64,000 nt of DNA from Nageia nagi. Taxonomy: Eukaryota; Pinophyta. The stretch lies in assembly GCA_050084985.1 (NCBI GenBank), contig JBITNC010000001.1:101804001-101868000 (forward strand). Reading direction: 5' to 3'. Positions 46,103-56,800 of this stretch are shown piece after piece. The notes beneath the pieces were generated by a model. That model was not told the origin of the DNA and did no database searches. It was given only the letters and a program-made list of their open reading frames with translations. Position 1 is the stretch's first letter; every line of letters begins with the position of its first letter. Made by a program: the position numbers and the translations under genes.

Positions 46103-48229
46103 GACTAAGGGTAGAGAATACATAAATGGTTAATAGGTTCTTCTGCATTAATATATAAAGAATAAAAATTAGGGAAGATCAAACCTTTTCTTCTCAAATT
46201 ATCATGAGTCAGGAATTGATTATGAAATATCAACCATAAGAAGTAACAAACTTTTGGAGTCACTCATTTAATCCATATCTTCTTGAAGGGAAAGGATCCA
46301 TCGAAGGGAGGATTAAGAGAGTCAAATATTAATTTGATAGAGTAGGCACCTCCCTTTCTAATCTTCCATATTGGCCTATTATTAACTCCATCAATTGGAA
46401 CTTAGATTATTTGGATCCTATTATTTAACTTAGAAGCCTTTGAAAGGATATTTTGATTTAAGGGTTGTAAATTGATCAAGAAGCACTACCTATCCTAAAT
46501 CTAAATATAGGAACTTACAAATATACCATTGGATTTCATCCCCCATTGAATCAAATCCATCATCCCATCCTCATGGTAGAAAGGATGATTCCCACACTAT
46601 TCATCTTCCCAAAATTTAATCAAGGCTCCATTCCCTAATTTTACAAGATGAGTTAGACTAGATCATTGGTTTGATCTTCATCAAACCCCTTTAGAAAGTA
46701 TAAATGACTTTATTTGCCTTTAGGAAATTTGAATCGTATCCCATATATTTAGATTAACATATATTAACCTAGTTCCTATACCCATCAAGAAAATAATCCT
46801 CCAATAAAGCTTCCCCCTTAGTGCAATATTAAAATTCTTAGTGTTATGAAGACTTAAACTCCTATCCTTCTTTAAGTATGTAAACGTTTTCCAAGCAACC
46901 AAATCCATCCCATCCTTTTTCTTTATTCAATCCTAGTCTATAAGAATTTATTACAAATTTGATCAATTGTATCACAAAGGTAATTAGGAAGCTCAAAAAT
47001 ATAAGTACAATAGATTGACATACTTTGCATGATAGTTTTCACCATGAGGCATTTCCCAGCAAGACTCAAAGTTACACCCTTCCATACAACTATCTTCCTT
47101 TGAAATCTTTTTAATAAAGAAATTCAAAGGTCTTTATTGGGAGGTCTAATGAACATTGGCATACCAATATAAATACATGGGAGGGATCCAATCTACCAAT
47201 GAAAGATTCAATTTATTTTTTTCTGGCTAAGAACTAGGGTGTAAGTGAAGAACAACTGGCTCTCATCAAAATTTATTTTTTTCTAGGAAGAATATTCATA
47301 ATCCTTGAGAATTGGAAGAAAGTTTCTTACATCCACCATAAAATCCTTTCTAATAATAATGGTATCATCCACAAATTTATGGTGGGTAATTGAAGAAAGA
47401 GTAGAGGATGGGGCTAGATCTTTAATCTTATCTAAAGCTTTCCTATTCCCTATTCTTCTAATGAGATATTCTACCATGATAATAAAAGAGTAAGGGGATA
47501 TGGAATCCCCTTGGAATAGGCCTCTGTAAGAATGAAAGAAACCCATAACCTTCCCATTGATGAGAACATAAAAGGAAGTTGTTCATATACATTGTAAAAT
47601 CCATGACTCCAAACCTGAGAGAGTCCAAACTTTGTACAAACTTTATCCAAAAACTCCCATTTACCCCAATTGTAGGCTTTTTGCATGTCTAATTTGAAGG
47701 TATCTTCCATTATAGTGTGGGTAGAGTGAAGAGTCTCATGTAGTTCAATAATTTTATTCATAATTTTCCTCTCTTATATAAAACCATCTTGCTTAGGAGA
47801 GATGATTTTGCCTAATAGAGGTTTAAGTTTTTTTGGTAATATTGGAGGTGGTTTTTAAGGAAACAATAACTAGTAGGTTTTGAAAGGCCCTCAGTGCCTT
47901 TTACATTGATAATAGTTTCAAAAATCTCCCTCTACCACCCCAATGTATGAACAAAGGAGTCCCTAAACCTAGAGTAGGCTTGAACACTTTCAAAATATGA
48001 AAGAATTATTACATTCTTGACCAATGTAAAAATCTTAAAATATGCATTAAACCTTGTACATGTCCATTCATTTATTCCAAATCCTTAAGAGAATTTGAAA
48101 TTCCAAACTTCCTACTCATATATACTTTGTGGTTAAGCCTTGAAAGGTGAGTTCTAAAACCATGGTTCATGCAAAACTGTTATTTTGAGGTAAGCCATGA
48201 TAATCCTAGTTGAGACTTTCTTGGGCCAA
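46103..48229 (-). mobile_element. LINE B, RT part (split by copia and by a second LTR element)
   Basis: Read leftward on the minus strand: LKPLLGKIISPKQDGFI (about 47830), MEDTFKLDMQKAYNWGKWEF and LDKVC (RT motif FK.DM.KAYD), GFFHSYRGLFQGDSISPYSF and IIMVEYL, then HHKFVDDTIII with catalytic FVDD intact at 47364-47375. NTKNFNIALRGKLYWRIIF (46850) and the zinc-binding lead TPKVCYFLWLIFHNQFLTHD (46250) follow. Stops are scattered. The reading continues across the TATTG duplication into 39381, proving copia inserted into it. Confidence 0.88.
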
Positions 48230-48234
48230 ATGAA

Positions 48235-48891
48235 TGATGGAATTGAACAATTCCATAAACCAAGATCCCTTGTAGCTTATCCATCAAATATAACAATCAT
48301 ACATCTAACTAAGTAAGAATCAATAACACAAATTGACACATAGATGTATAGTAGTTTATCTTTAAGAGAGTACTCCACTTTACTTGGAAATCTCTATTAT
48401 CGCATGGCTACTTACAATGGAAAAAACTAACTCTCCATAGTACAAACTCTAATACCTCTTCTGACATATCTCACTTCTAAAATTTCAAGTAATATATCCT
48501 ACTCATGGGATCCTTATATAGGACTCTAAGTTAACCCTAGGTGGTTAGTAATCTTTACCACCTATGGTTAACTAACCATGAGTTTATATTATAAAATTAT
48601 AACACATGAGTGGGTAGGCCACACTCCACATGGGTGCTCCATCTAATGGCATGATGCATAATATTATATTATGCACTTACTTATTACATGGACCTACATA
48701 TACTAATCACATGTGCACTCACTTACACCATGGACCTACATGTACATGTGGACAAACTCCCATTATAAAATTATGTGGGGTTCCACAATTACTTACATGG
48801 ATAATCCACTTATTAACTTAAGTTGGTTTATTCCATGTTAATACAATACATCATGTAAATATCCATTTTCAAATTACATTATAATTCAATA
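48235..48891 (-). repeat. 3' LTR of the non-coding element
   Basis: 657 bp; matches 54337-54968 throughout, with an extra ~16-bp stretch (ATTATAAAATTATAACAC) near 48590. Contains a TATATAGGACTC-like segment common to both copies. Confidence 0.93.
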
Positions 48892-48903
48892 CTCCCCCTT
48901 AAT
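48892..48903 (-). other. Polypurine tract of the non-coding element
   Basis: CTCCCCCTTAAT on the plus strand, that is ATTAAGGGGGAG on the element strand, next to the 3' LTR; nearly identical to the copia tract at 45591. Confidence 0.8.
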
Positions 48904-49254
48904 GTAATCGTGGTAATGTTGATAACAATATAAGTAACCAGAGTATTTCTCCCCCTAAATATAAAAATGTGGATGAGAATGGAGATAATAGATATTTCTA
49001 AGCTTTGATATAGACTTTCAAATAGTGTTGACCATCTTGTTGTAGATTTACAGATTCTTTAGCTACCAATAGAAACCTACATAAATTGACCATCATATTT
49101 GCAACTACAAGCAAGAGATGTCAATTCTCATGTAAACCATATCAAGAATGATATTTATAAAATAAAGAGATGTAAAACCTCATGTAAACCATATCAAGAA
49201 TGATATATACATGTACTCATCATAAAAAATATGATATCTAACAATATCATCATA

Positions 49255-49411
49255 ACATGATATCAATAATATCAATATGTGCACAACATACACAACATCA
49301 TCAAAACAATATCATATGTGCACAACATCAACATAACATGATCTTAACAATATCATAGGTGCACAACATCATCAAATAATCTATCAACCAATATCATATG
49401 TGCACAACATC
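49255..49411. repeat. Degenerate repeat of CAATATCATATGTGCACAACAT
   Basis: About four units of 40-55 bp share AATATCATA(T)GTGCACAACATC followed by ATCAA. The unit contains the palindrome GTGCAC. It lies in the interior of the non-coding LTR element. Confidence 0.65.
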
Positions 49412-49945
49412 ATAAAAAAAATTTGATTTTTGTTTAATTTATATCATTATTTGTATTTGTTTTTTTTTGGTATATGATGGTATCATCACATCATAAAATT
49501 TACATGTCATCACAACATAACATATTTATCCTTCTTGATGACAACTTCACCAATCAAATACTTATTTGGCCATTGTATCTTAACTATGTCACAATATATC
49601 AATTACCAACTTAACTAAACCACCAAGTCAAGATTTATAAGGTAAAACATAAGCCACATACATAAGTTCTTATCTATTTACAAACATGTTGATTTGGAGG
49701 TTTAAGTTCTCCTTCAACAATATTGTATCATAGATGAAGAACAAGCCACAAAATTCCAACTTGACCAAACCACTAAGTCAAGATTTAAAGGCATAATCAC
49801 TTGACCAATTTAATATTTATAAGCCAAAAAAATGCTAACTTGACTATGCTACTAGTAAAAATGCATATAATAAAATTTTATAGCATTAATACAATAATAT
49901 GGATTCAAATTTCATCAAACAATTTGTAATTTTAGAGAATGATAG

Positions 49946-50195
49946 ACCTTTTTAACCACTCCAACAATCTACAATCATGGAGAAAGGTGAACCTTTTTAA
50001 CCACTCCATTAGTGTGCAACTTTGGAGAAGGGAAAACCTTTTTAACCACTCCAATAGTTTGCTATTTTGGAGAAGGGTGAAGCTTTTTAACCATACCATT
50101 AATGTAGTCATGGATAAGGGCAAACCTTTTTAACCAATCCATTAATATAGTCATGGAGAAGGGTGAACTTTTTTAACCAATCCATCCACTACAAC
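49946..50195. repeat. 43-45 bp tandem repeat, six units, open in both directions
   Basis: ACCTTTTTAACCACTCCA-type starts occur at 49946, 49991, 50036, 50081, 50124 and 50167; the first three intervals are exactly 45 bp. Because 45 is a multiple of three, both strands stay open: plus strand NLFNHSNSLLFWRRV-like repeats, minus (element) strand LLEWLKRFTLLQSC-like 15-residue repeats. Longest frames are 63-64 codons. Confidence 0.85.
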
Positions 50196-50843
50196 TTGCT
50201 AATAAGTAGCAATGTGGTAATCAATCCATCATCATAGATATAACTTTTCAAAATAGAAATAAAAATGTAGCAAAACATTATCAACCATAAATGATTCAAA
50301 TAATATTCATGCAATAATATGTTGACATGATGAGCCTCCATGAGCCTAGATACCCAAAGTAACTTGTAATCTCTAAGAGAAACCTATAAATTTCAAGCAG
50401 CTCATAAACCAGATCAATTAGATGCATCATATATATACATTTATATCACATAAGTTCAAATAATCAAATAATATCATCCATAAATTGATTAAATGGAGCA
50501 CTATAAGTCATAAATTTTTCAAATGATACTCATACACTTCCTTTTCAAAACAAGATTTTTATTATGCAAAAGAAATCAAAATTGCATTATCACAATAAAC
50601 AATTTGTGATAATATCCTCAATAAATCTTGTGAAGAAAGTTTATAAACTTTTCACTCCAACAAGTATATTAATCAATGTGCACAAGTAAACAATTTTAAG
50701 GATTAATTTTTTATCCAATCAAATAATGTGCACAATCAATAAGAATAGTTTGAAGAAAATTTGCATAAACTTTTACTTCAAACAATGTGCATAAAAGAAA
50801 TTATTTTGAAAGTTAAATCAACTTTCATATCAACCAATGATAT

Positions 50844-50848
<5 letters not shown>

Positions 50849-50879
<31 letters not shown>

Positions 50880-50896
50880 ACACACACACACACACA
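50849..50896. repeat. Compound (AT)n(AC)n microsatellite
   Basis: About a dozen AT dinucleotides run directly into ACACAACACACACACACACA. Likely length-variable. Confidence 0.9.
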
Positions 50897-51949
50897 ATTT
50901 TGAATATATCAAACATAATAAGTCAAATGCAACCAATAAAGATAGTGCATATTATAAAGTTTGAAAAAATGACACAAATTTAAATTCAAACAGTATGCAG
51001 TATGCACATCCAAACAAACTTAATCAAATTTTCATTATTAACAATGTGCATATACAAGCACATAATGCAACTTCTCCCTTTTCCTTTGTCATTATAACAA
51101 CAAAAATCCATAAAATGACATAAGAAAAAATTTGCATTAAAAAGAAGTGTGAAAACAAATTGGTTTGCAAGGTATTGGACATAATCAATTTTGGCAAAAA
51201 ATGATTATTGCTTGCAAAAAATTATATTACTTGATAAATTAATCCAATTTGGTTATACTTGTAAAAATTGTGGCATTGAAAAATTACAAAAATGATTTTA
51301 CCTTTCAAATTTTTTGCAAAAAACTTTTGGCACAAAAAATATATGCATATAAAAAAAAAACAAATTAAGCATGTTCATACTTGAAAAATTTATCATTTAG
51401 TAAAGCTTAAATTATTATCTAAAAATTTACTTAAAGGATAAGAAGGGCCACATGCCTTTCCATAAAATGAGATTTAAAAGAAGAATTAAAATATTTGTGC
51501 ACATGATTAAAGTTCATGACACTTCATATAAATTAAACCCACTAGTAATGTTATACCATTAAAGATGGTATATTTCACATGCTTGAAAAGTCATTTCATA
51601 TAATTTAATCCCTAAATTTAAGGACCAATTAATTTAATAGCCAAAGAAAAGCACTTGAAAAAATTCTTTAAAGTAAAAAAATGTGCATCCACATTTATTG
51701 TCCTTAATAAACATATTTTTTCCAATAAAAAAATATAATTGACCAAGAAAAAAATATAATTTGTTAAAGGCCATGCTTTCACATGCCAAAAGCTTCTTCC
51801 ATTTTTTCTTTATTTTCCAACCTTCATTAAATCAAATCCTCCACCAAAAAAATTCCCACACCTTTTTTAAATAATAATACCCTCACTTTTTTTAAAAATA
51901 AGAGGGTTTGGAGAAGAAGAGAGCTCAATGAGTAAAGAAGAGACATGCA

Positions 51950-52260
51950 ATGAGATTGAAAAAAGAATCCTTATTTAGAAGGCTAGGCAACCCCCATGAA
52001 GGAGTTAATGTGCACCATTTTGGTTGGCAACCTACTATGGGAGCATGCACCCCTTTAGGTGAACATGACCTCCTTAGGTTACATGCCTCCCCTTTGGGGT
52101 AGACGCAACCTCCATTGGGCATGCACCTCCCCATTAGGGTCGATGGCCCCTCGAGGATCTGCTCCCCCTTAGGTATAGCACATCCCTAAGTGGAATGCAT
52201 GCCCCAAAATGGGGTGGCTTCCCTTAAGGGCATGTGCATCCCCTCTTTAGGGCTAGACTA
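51950..52260. repeat. GC-richer island of short CCCC...GGGG hairpins
   Basis: Within an AT-rich interior, phrases such as CATGCACCCCTTTAGG, TGCCTCCCCTTTGGGG, CATGCCCCAAAATGGGG and TTCCCTTAAGGGCATG repeat every 20-35 bp. Many are small self-complementary units (CCCC NNNN GGGG). On the minus strand 69 codons are open and Gly/Cys/Pro-rich (51925-52134), probably by chance. Confidence 0.6.
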
Positions 52261-54322
52261 CTAATCTAAAATGGATTTTAGTATTAAAAAGGTGATTTTT
52301 GAAGTTCTTAATTTTATTGATTATTATCTTCTATATTAAAGAGCTCTCTTCCATGATTTCAATGCTTCAAATGATGAATAAAATGGAGCTATGTTTTGTA
52401 AGTTTTGGCTTTTCGAAATTTGAAAGTAAATATAAAAATGCAAAATATGCATGGAAGTCTCTATTGATGAACTCACCAGGAAAATCTCAAATTGATTCAT
52501 AGCTTGAAATTTGAATCATTGGTACCTCATATTATGTTGAACATTTGGTTAAAATTTTAAGGCATTTAGATTAAATAATTAAACTTTATGGCACTCACAA
52601 AATGGTAAATTATCATTCTACGTTCATGATAGTCAAAATTTTGATAGTTGCCAACTACAAATCTATGTTAGAGGTTAACTTGATGATAATGTTTGAAGCT
52701 ACCAATAAAGATTAAAGCATAAAATTTGAACTAGGTAATATAATTATATTCAAGAACACCTAGATAAAATTTCATTTCATTTAGAATTATGGTTAGGCCA
52801 AAATGGAACTAGAAGCATTTTTGATAATTTTGCAAAATCCAATAAGATAGGAGAATATAACCATATGAGGCCAAAACAATGTTATAGGAATACAAATGAG
52901 GGATATTATTTTTTATGAGAATGAGAGAGCATATTGTAAAGGAGGAAAAATAACAAATATTATCTTATCACCATGTAACCATAAACTCCAAATTTGTAAT
53001 CCCTTAATGTTATAAAAGGGAACATGGAGTATGAAAAAGTGAAAGTCCTTTAGTGTGGATTTCCTTCGAAGGGGAGTGAGTGAGTGTAGATTTGAATAGA
53101 ATGTATAAGACTCCATTTTATTGTAAACTCCATGGAAAATAACAAAACCATGAGAATAATATTGGAGGTGCATTTCAAGCTTCCATAAAAGAAGAAAAAA
53201 TAACATGGACAAGATTATTGCCATGGAGAAAGAAGTGAATGACATAATCACCATTATGTAAAGAAAAAAAGAAAAAGAGTAGTTATAAATATGTCATCCT
53301 AGTACAAGAGACATGGAACTATGTTCAAGGACTTTCATTGAAAAGAGAGACATTTTTAAGAAAGAGATTCAATGGAGAGCCTGTGAAGTAAGAAGGATCA
53401 TACAAGTGACATTATAAAATGGACTCTACAATAATGGATTGCTATGTACTAAATTTAGACCACATCTATCGAACCAAGGTAACTATATGTGTACATCATT
53501 TTGTGTGTTTTTGATTTGGTTTGCATTTTTATTTTTGTAAGCACTAAAATTAACAAAGTGTGAAGATTCAAATTAAATCCTAAAGTAAGGTTATTGAATT
53601 AGTTGTGCGCCCCTTCTTGGAGTGGTAGTCAACCCTTAAGGTAGCGTTGTTATTTTTTTCTTCTTTAATAATAAATTCTATTTAAAAAAAAACAAAAATA
53701 GAATATAAAAAAATTAATAAATTCTATCTAAAAAACTAAATATATAAAAAAAATTAATTCTCAAGATAAAAAAAGGAAAAAAAAATTATTGTACGCACAA
53801 TAAAAAAGTTTTGCAAACTTTTGTTAAAAAAATTGCATGAAACAGTAAAATTTTACAATTTTTACTATCAACCATTATTAGCTTTCTTGCAAAAAATAAT
53901 TATTACAAAATATCACTAATGGGATTTTTGTAAGTTTGCAAAAAAACAAATTAAATAGATCTTATCATAGTTCTAACTCTAATTATGTAAATGTTAGATT
54001 TAGCTATGAGAGTAAAATTAGATTATACTAATTTTCACAACATTTACAATCTAACCATATAGCATATGTTAGATATTTTTAAATACTACTAGCATGTAAA
54101 TAAGGTAAAATTTTACCTTAGATTTTAGCCCATTATTCTCAAGATAAAACATGTTAGTATAGATATCAAATTTCAATCTTTAAAATAAGAAATTGAAATG
54201 GACTAACCATTGAAGTTTCAAATAAAAATTAAAACAAGTTTAGAGGTTAGATATACCTTAAATTTGAGAAGAGTTACATGGAGATCACCAAGTAGAAATT
54301 TGAAGGAGATCACCATAAGGAG
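52261..54322. other. Non-coding interior of the LTR element, primer-site side
   Basis: No retroelement domain found on either strand. The longest frame (52913-53254, minus, 113 codons) is hydrophobic, with no recognisable motif. A poly-A/T rich stretch covers 53650-53990. Confidence 0.5.
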
Positions 54323-54334
54323 GCTCTGATACCA
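54323..54334 (-). promoter_or_regulatory. Primer binding site for tRNA-iMet
   Basis: GCTCTGATACCA on the plus strand is the exact 3' end of initiator tRNA-Met plus CCA, thus TGGTATCAGAGC on the element strand, two bases from the LTR. The match continues one base further (GGC), as in canonical iMet. Confidence 0.92.
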
Positions 54335-54336
54335 CA

Positions 54337-54968
54337 TGATGGAATTGAAGGATTCCATAAATCAAGATCTCTTGTAGCTTATCCATCAAATCTAGGAATC
54401 ATACATCTAACTAAGCAAGAATCAATCACACAAATTGGCACATAGATGTATAATGGTTCCTTTTTAAGAGAATACTCCACTTTACTTGGAAATCTCTATT
54501 ATTCCATGGCTATTTACATTGGATAAAACTAACTCTCCTAAATACAAACTCTAATACCTCTTCTAACATATCTCACTTCTAAAACTTTAAGTAATTTCTC
54601 CTACTCATAGGGTCCTTATATAGGACTCTATGTTAACCCTAGGTGGATAGTAAACTTAACCACATATGGTTAAATAACCATGAGTTTAAGTAGGCCACAC
54701 TCCACATGGGTGCTCCATCTAATCATATGATGCACAATATTATATTGTGCACTTACATATTTCATGGACCTACATGTACTAATAACATGTGCACTCACTC
54801 ACACCATGGACCTATAGGTATATGTTGACAAACCCCCATTATAAAATTATGTGGGGTTACACAATTACTTACTTAGCTAATCCACTTATTAACTTAAGTT
54901 GGATTATTCCATGTTAATACAATACATCATGTAAATAGCCATTTTCAAATTACATTATAATTCTAATA
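54337..54968 (-). repeat. 5' LTR of the non-coding element
   Basis: 632 bp, TGATGGAATTG at the plus-strand left edge and TTCTAATA at the right edge; partner of 48235-48891. Confidence 0.93.
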
Positions 54969-54973
54969 ATGAA

Positions 54974-55660
54974 CAGGGTCCTTCTCGTAGCGCTCCTACT
55001 ACCAGCTTGAAATAAACTCCATAAACCCTCCAAAAAGACACTAGACCATCACCAAAGCTTAGAGGATAGAACCACCCATGGGGGAAGGAGAAATGAGCAA
55101 GCCAAATAGTAGTAAAAGCCACTTATGCTCATAGGTTCAAGACCCACTAGAATATAAGAAAATAGCAAGATCACTGACACCCTCCCAAAAGCCTTAAGCA
55201 TCACTACAACACCAAAGAGAATAGGGAGAAAATAGGACCCAACTACTTGAACCCTAAAGGGATCCCAACCACTCTGGTTGAAAATAGTCCCTACAACCAC
55301 CTAAGAAAACCTAGGAAAAACTATAATCCAAAGAGAGCTAAGATGCAACTCCTTGACCTCAAATCCAAAACCATAATAGAGAGGCTTTGGGGAGCACCTA
55401 GCAAAATAAGCCCCAAAATCCTCCAGTAGACTAACCACCAAAGGAAGAGAAAAAAAGCCCTTCCACCCTCTACATAGAGAACCATATGACTCTCTATGAG
55501 CCAACACCAACAAGAAGAAGCCCCCTCCCAACACACCACTCATCTCTCCAAGTAAAGAATAAAACTTTGCTCGATGAGCCAACACTAGTATGAGTAAGCC
55601 CCCTCCCAAGAATTGAAAGCCTCACATATCCAAGGAGCCCCTCCCAACCAGGGATTTTTT
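54974..55660 (-). other. Unclassified T/G-rich frame, possibly upstream part of LINE B
   Basis: On the minus strand about 200 codons are open with a single stop (55609-55301, then 55300-55049). An internal repeat GGGLLILVLAHR / GGGFFLLVLAHR near the start and a hydrophobic C-terminal half (VVGSYFLPILFGVVVMLKAF) are seen. No family is recognised. It directly continues LINE B if the non-coding LTR element is removed, so it may be that LINE's 5' or inter-ORF region. Confidence 0.4.
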
Positions 55661-56149
55661 TAAGCTCAATTCCTCGAAAAATACCTATTTTTAGGATTTC
55701 TAAAATAATTTGAGGAGTAAAATATTATTCTAAATTGCCAAAATTTTATAATATTTTTTTCCCTAATTAAATAGCCAAAAATATATATCATTTAAGAAAA
55801 TAAAATTGAAATATCCATCTCCAAGAAAGTAAAAATTAAAATTAAAATAGCCAAAAAATTATAATAAAAAATTATTAATTGTAAAAACTGGCCTAAATAC
55901 TATAATTACATTTTTTATGTAATAAAAATCATCAAAGTTTAATAAATAGTATTTATATATTTCCTTCAAAATTTAAAAATTAATAAAAATAAAATCTCCA
56001 ATCCCTATGTAACTTTGAAAACCTAAAAGTTATAAAACAAAATTAATATCATTGAATCCACTTGCACTAGACTCAAAAATATTTTTCCTGCCCCATACCC
56101 ACATACCCCTGATTTCATTTTGAATTTCATTTTGGTAGAGAGGAAGGAG
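55661..56149. other. AT-rich, nothing recognised
   Basis: Runs of AAAAT/TAAAA with no coding signal. It lies between the T/G-rich block and PPR debris. Confidence 0.5.
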
Positions 56150-56800
56150 AGGGAGGCCAAGGTTTGTGAAGCCATTCTCTGTAAACTTTGTCAACATTCT
56201 TCTAACATGTGCCACCATGGGAGCTCTAAAATAAGGTATGGACATCCAATGAAAAATAGTTGAAAATGGTTTTTGATTGGATATTGTGATTGTGAATGTC
56301 TTGATAAAATACACAAAATATGTTTTACTTGCATTCAAACATGTAGGTTTAGCGGATGTGGGATATAAATTATGTAAGACCATGAGTGACACTTATTGCA
56401 TTATTCCTAGGTAGAATCATTACAGTTGCATTATTGATCTTCATGGTCATGTTGGAACCTCCATCTCCTCCTCTTTTAATGTAATGATCTTTTCATGTCA
56501 ACTATAGAAGTTTGTTGGGCATCTCTCAACCTTTCTTTCTAGAAAATGAATACCCACCACATGTACATTTCCCACTTCCACCACCATTGTTGCACTTTGT
56601 AGAGAGGGTCATCTCAACAAGGTTGTGCATGTGTTGGATATGCGAAAGTTTAGTAGAGGCCTATGAAATTTTCAACTATACAACTAAATGAGACATTTTC
56701 TCATGGAATATGATAATTTCAAGTTACCAAAGGCATGGTTGTCCTCTATAAGCAGTGACATTATTTCACTAAATGCAATAAATAGTAGCAGTAGTAAAAC
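56150..56800 (+). pseudogene. PPR pseudogene fragments
   Basis: At about 56185-56300 the plus strand reads FVNILLTCATMGALK-GMDIQ, then KIVENGF-LDIVIVNVLIKY, the PPR pattern LP.CA.MGALE.G..IH..IVENGF.SDV.V.NALI.MY. At 56690-56800 a second piece (TTTTCTCATGGAATATGATA, then AAGGCATGG, CTAAATGC) matches the DNA at 5870-5960. Stops and frameshifts make it dead. Both pieces resemble the loci at 1990-2220 and 5853-6200. Confidence 0.7.

Larger units (their letters stand above)
48235..54968 (-). mobile_element. 6.7-kb LTR element without coding capacity (LARD-like)
   Basis: Two LTRs of 657 and 632 bp enclose 5.4 kb. On the minus strand it has a primer site for tRNA-iMet at 54323-54334 and a polypurine tract at 48892-48903, and ATGAA duplications flank it (48230-48234, 54969-54973). 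The interior shows no gag, protease, RT or integrase in any frame I could read, only AT-rich DNA with tandem repeats. This matches a large retrotransposon derivative that would move using another element's proteins. LTR ends read TA...CA rather than TG...CA on the element strand. Confidence 0.85.

Noticed and set aside
51925-52134. Gly/Cys/Pro-rich 69-codon frame
   Set aside because: Produced by the CCCC/GGGG hairpin repeats; no signal peptide or conserved cysteine spacing.
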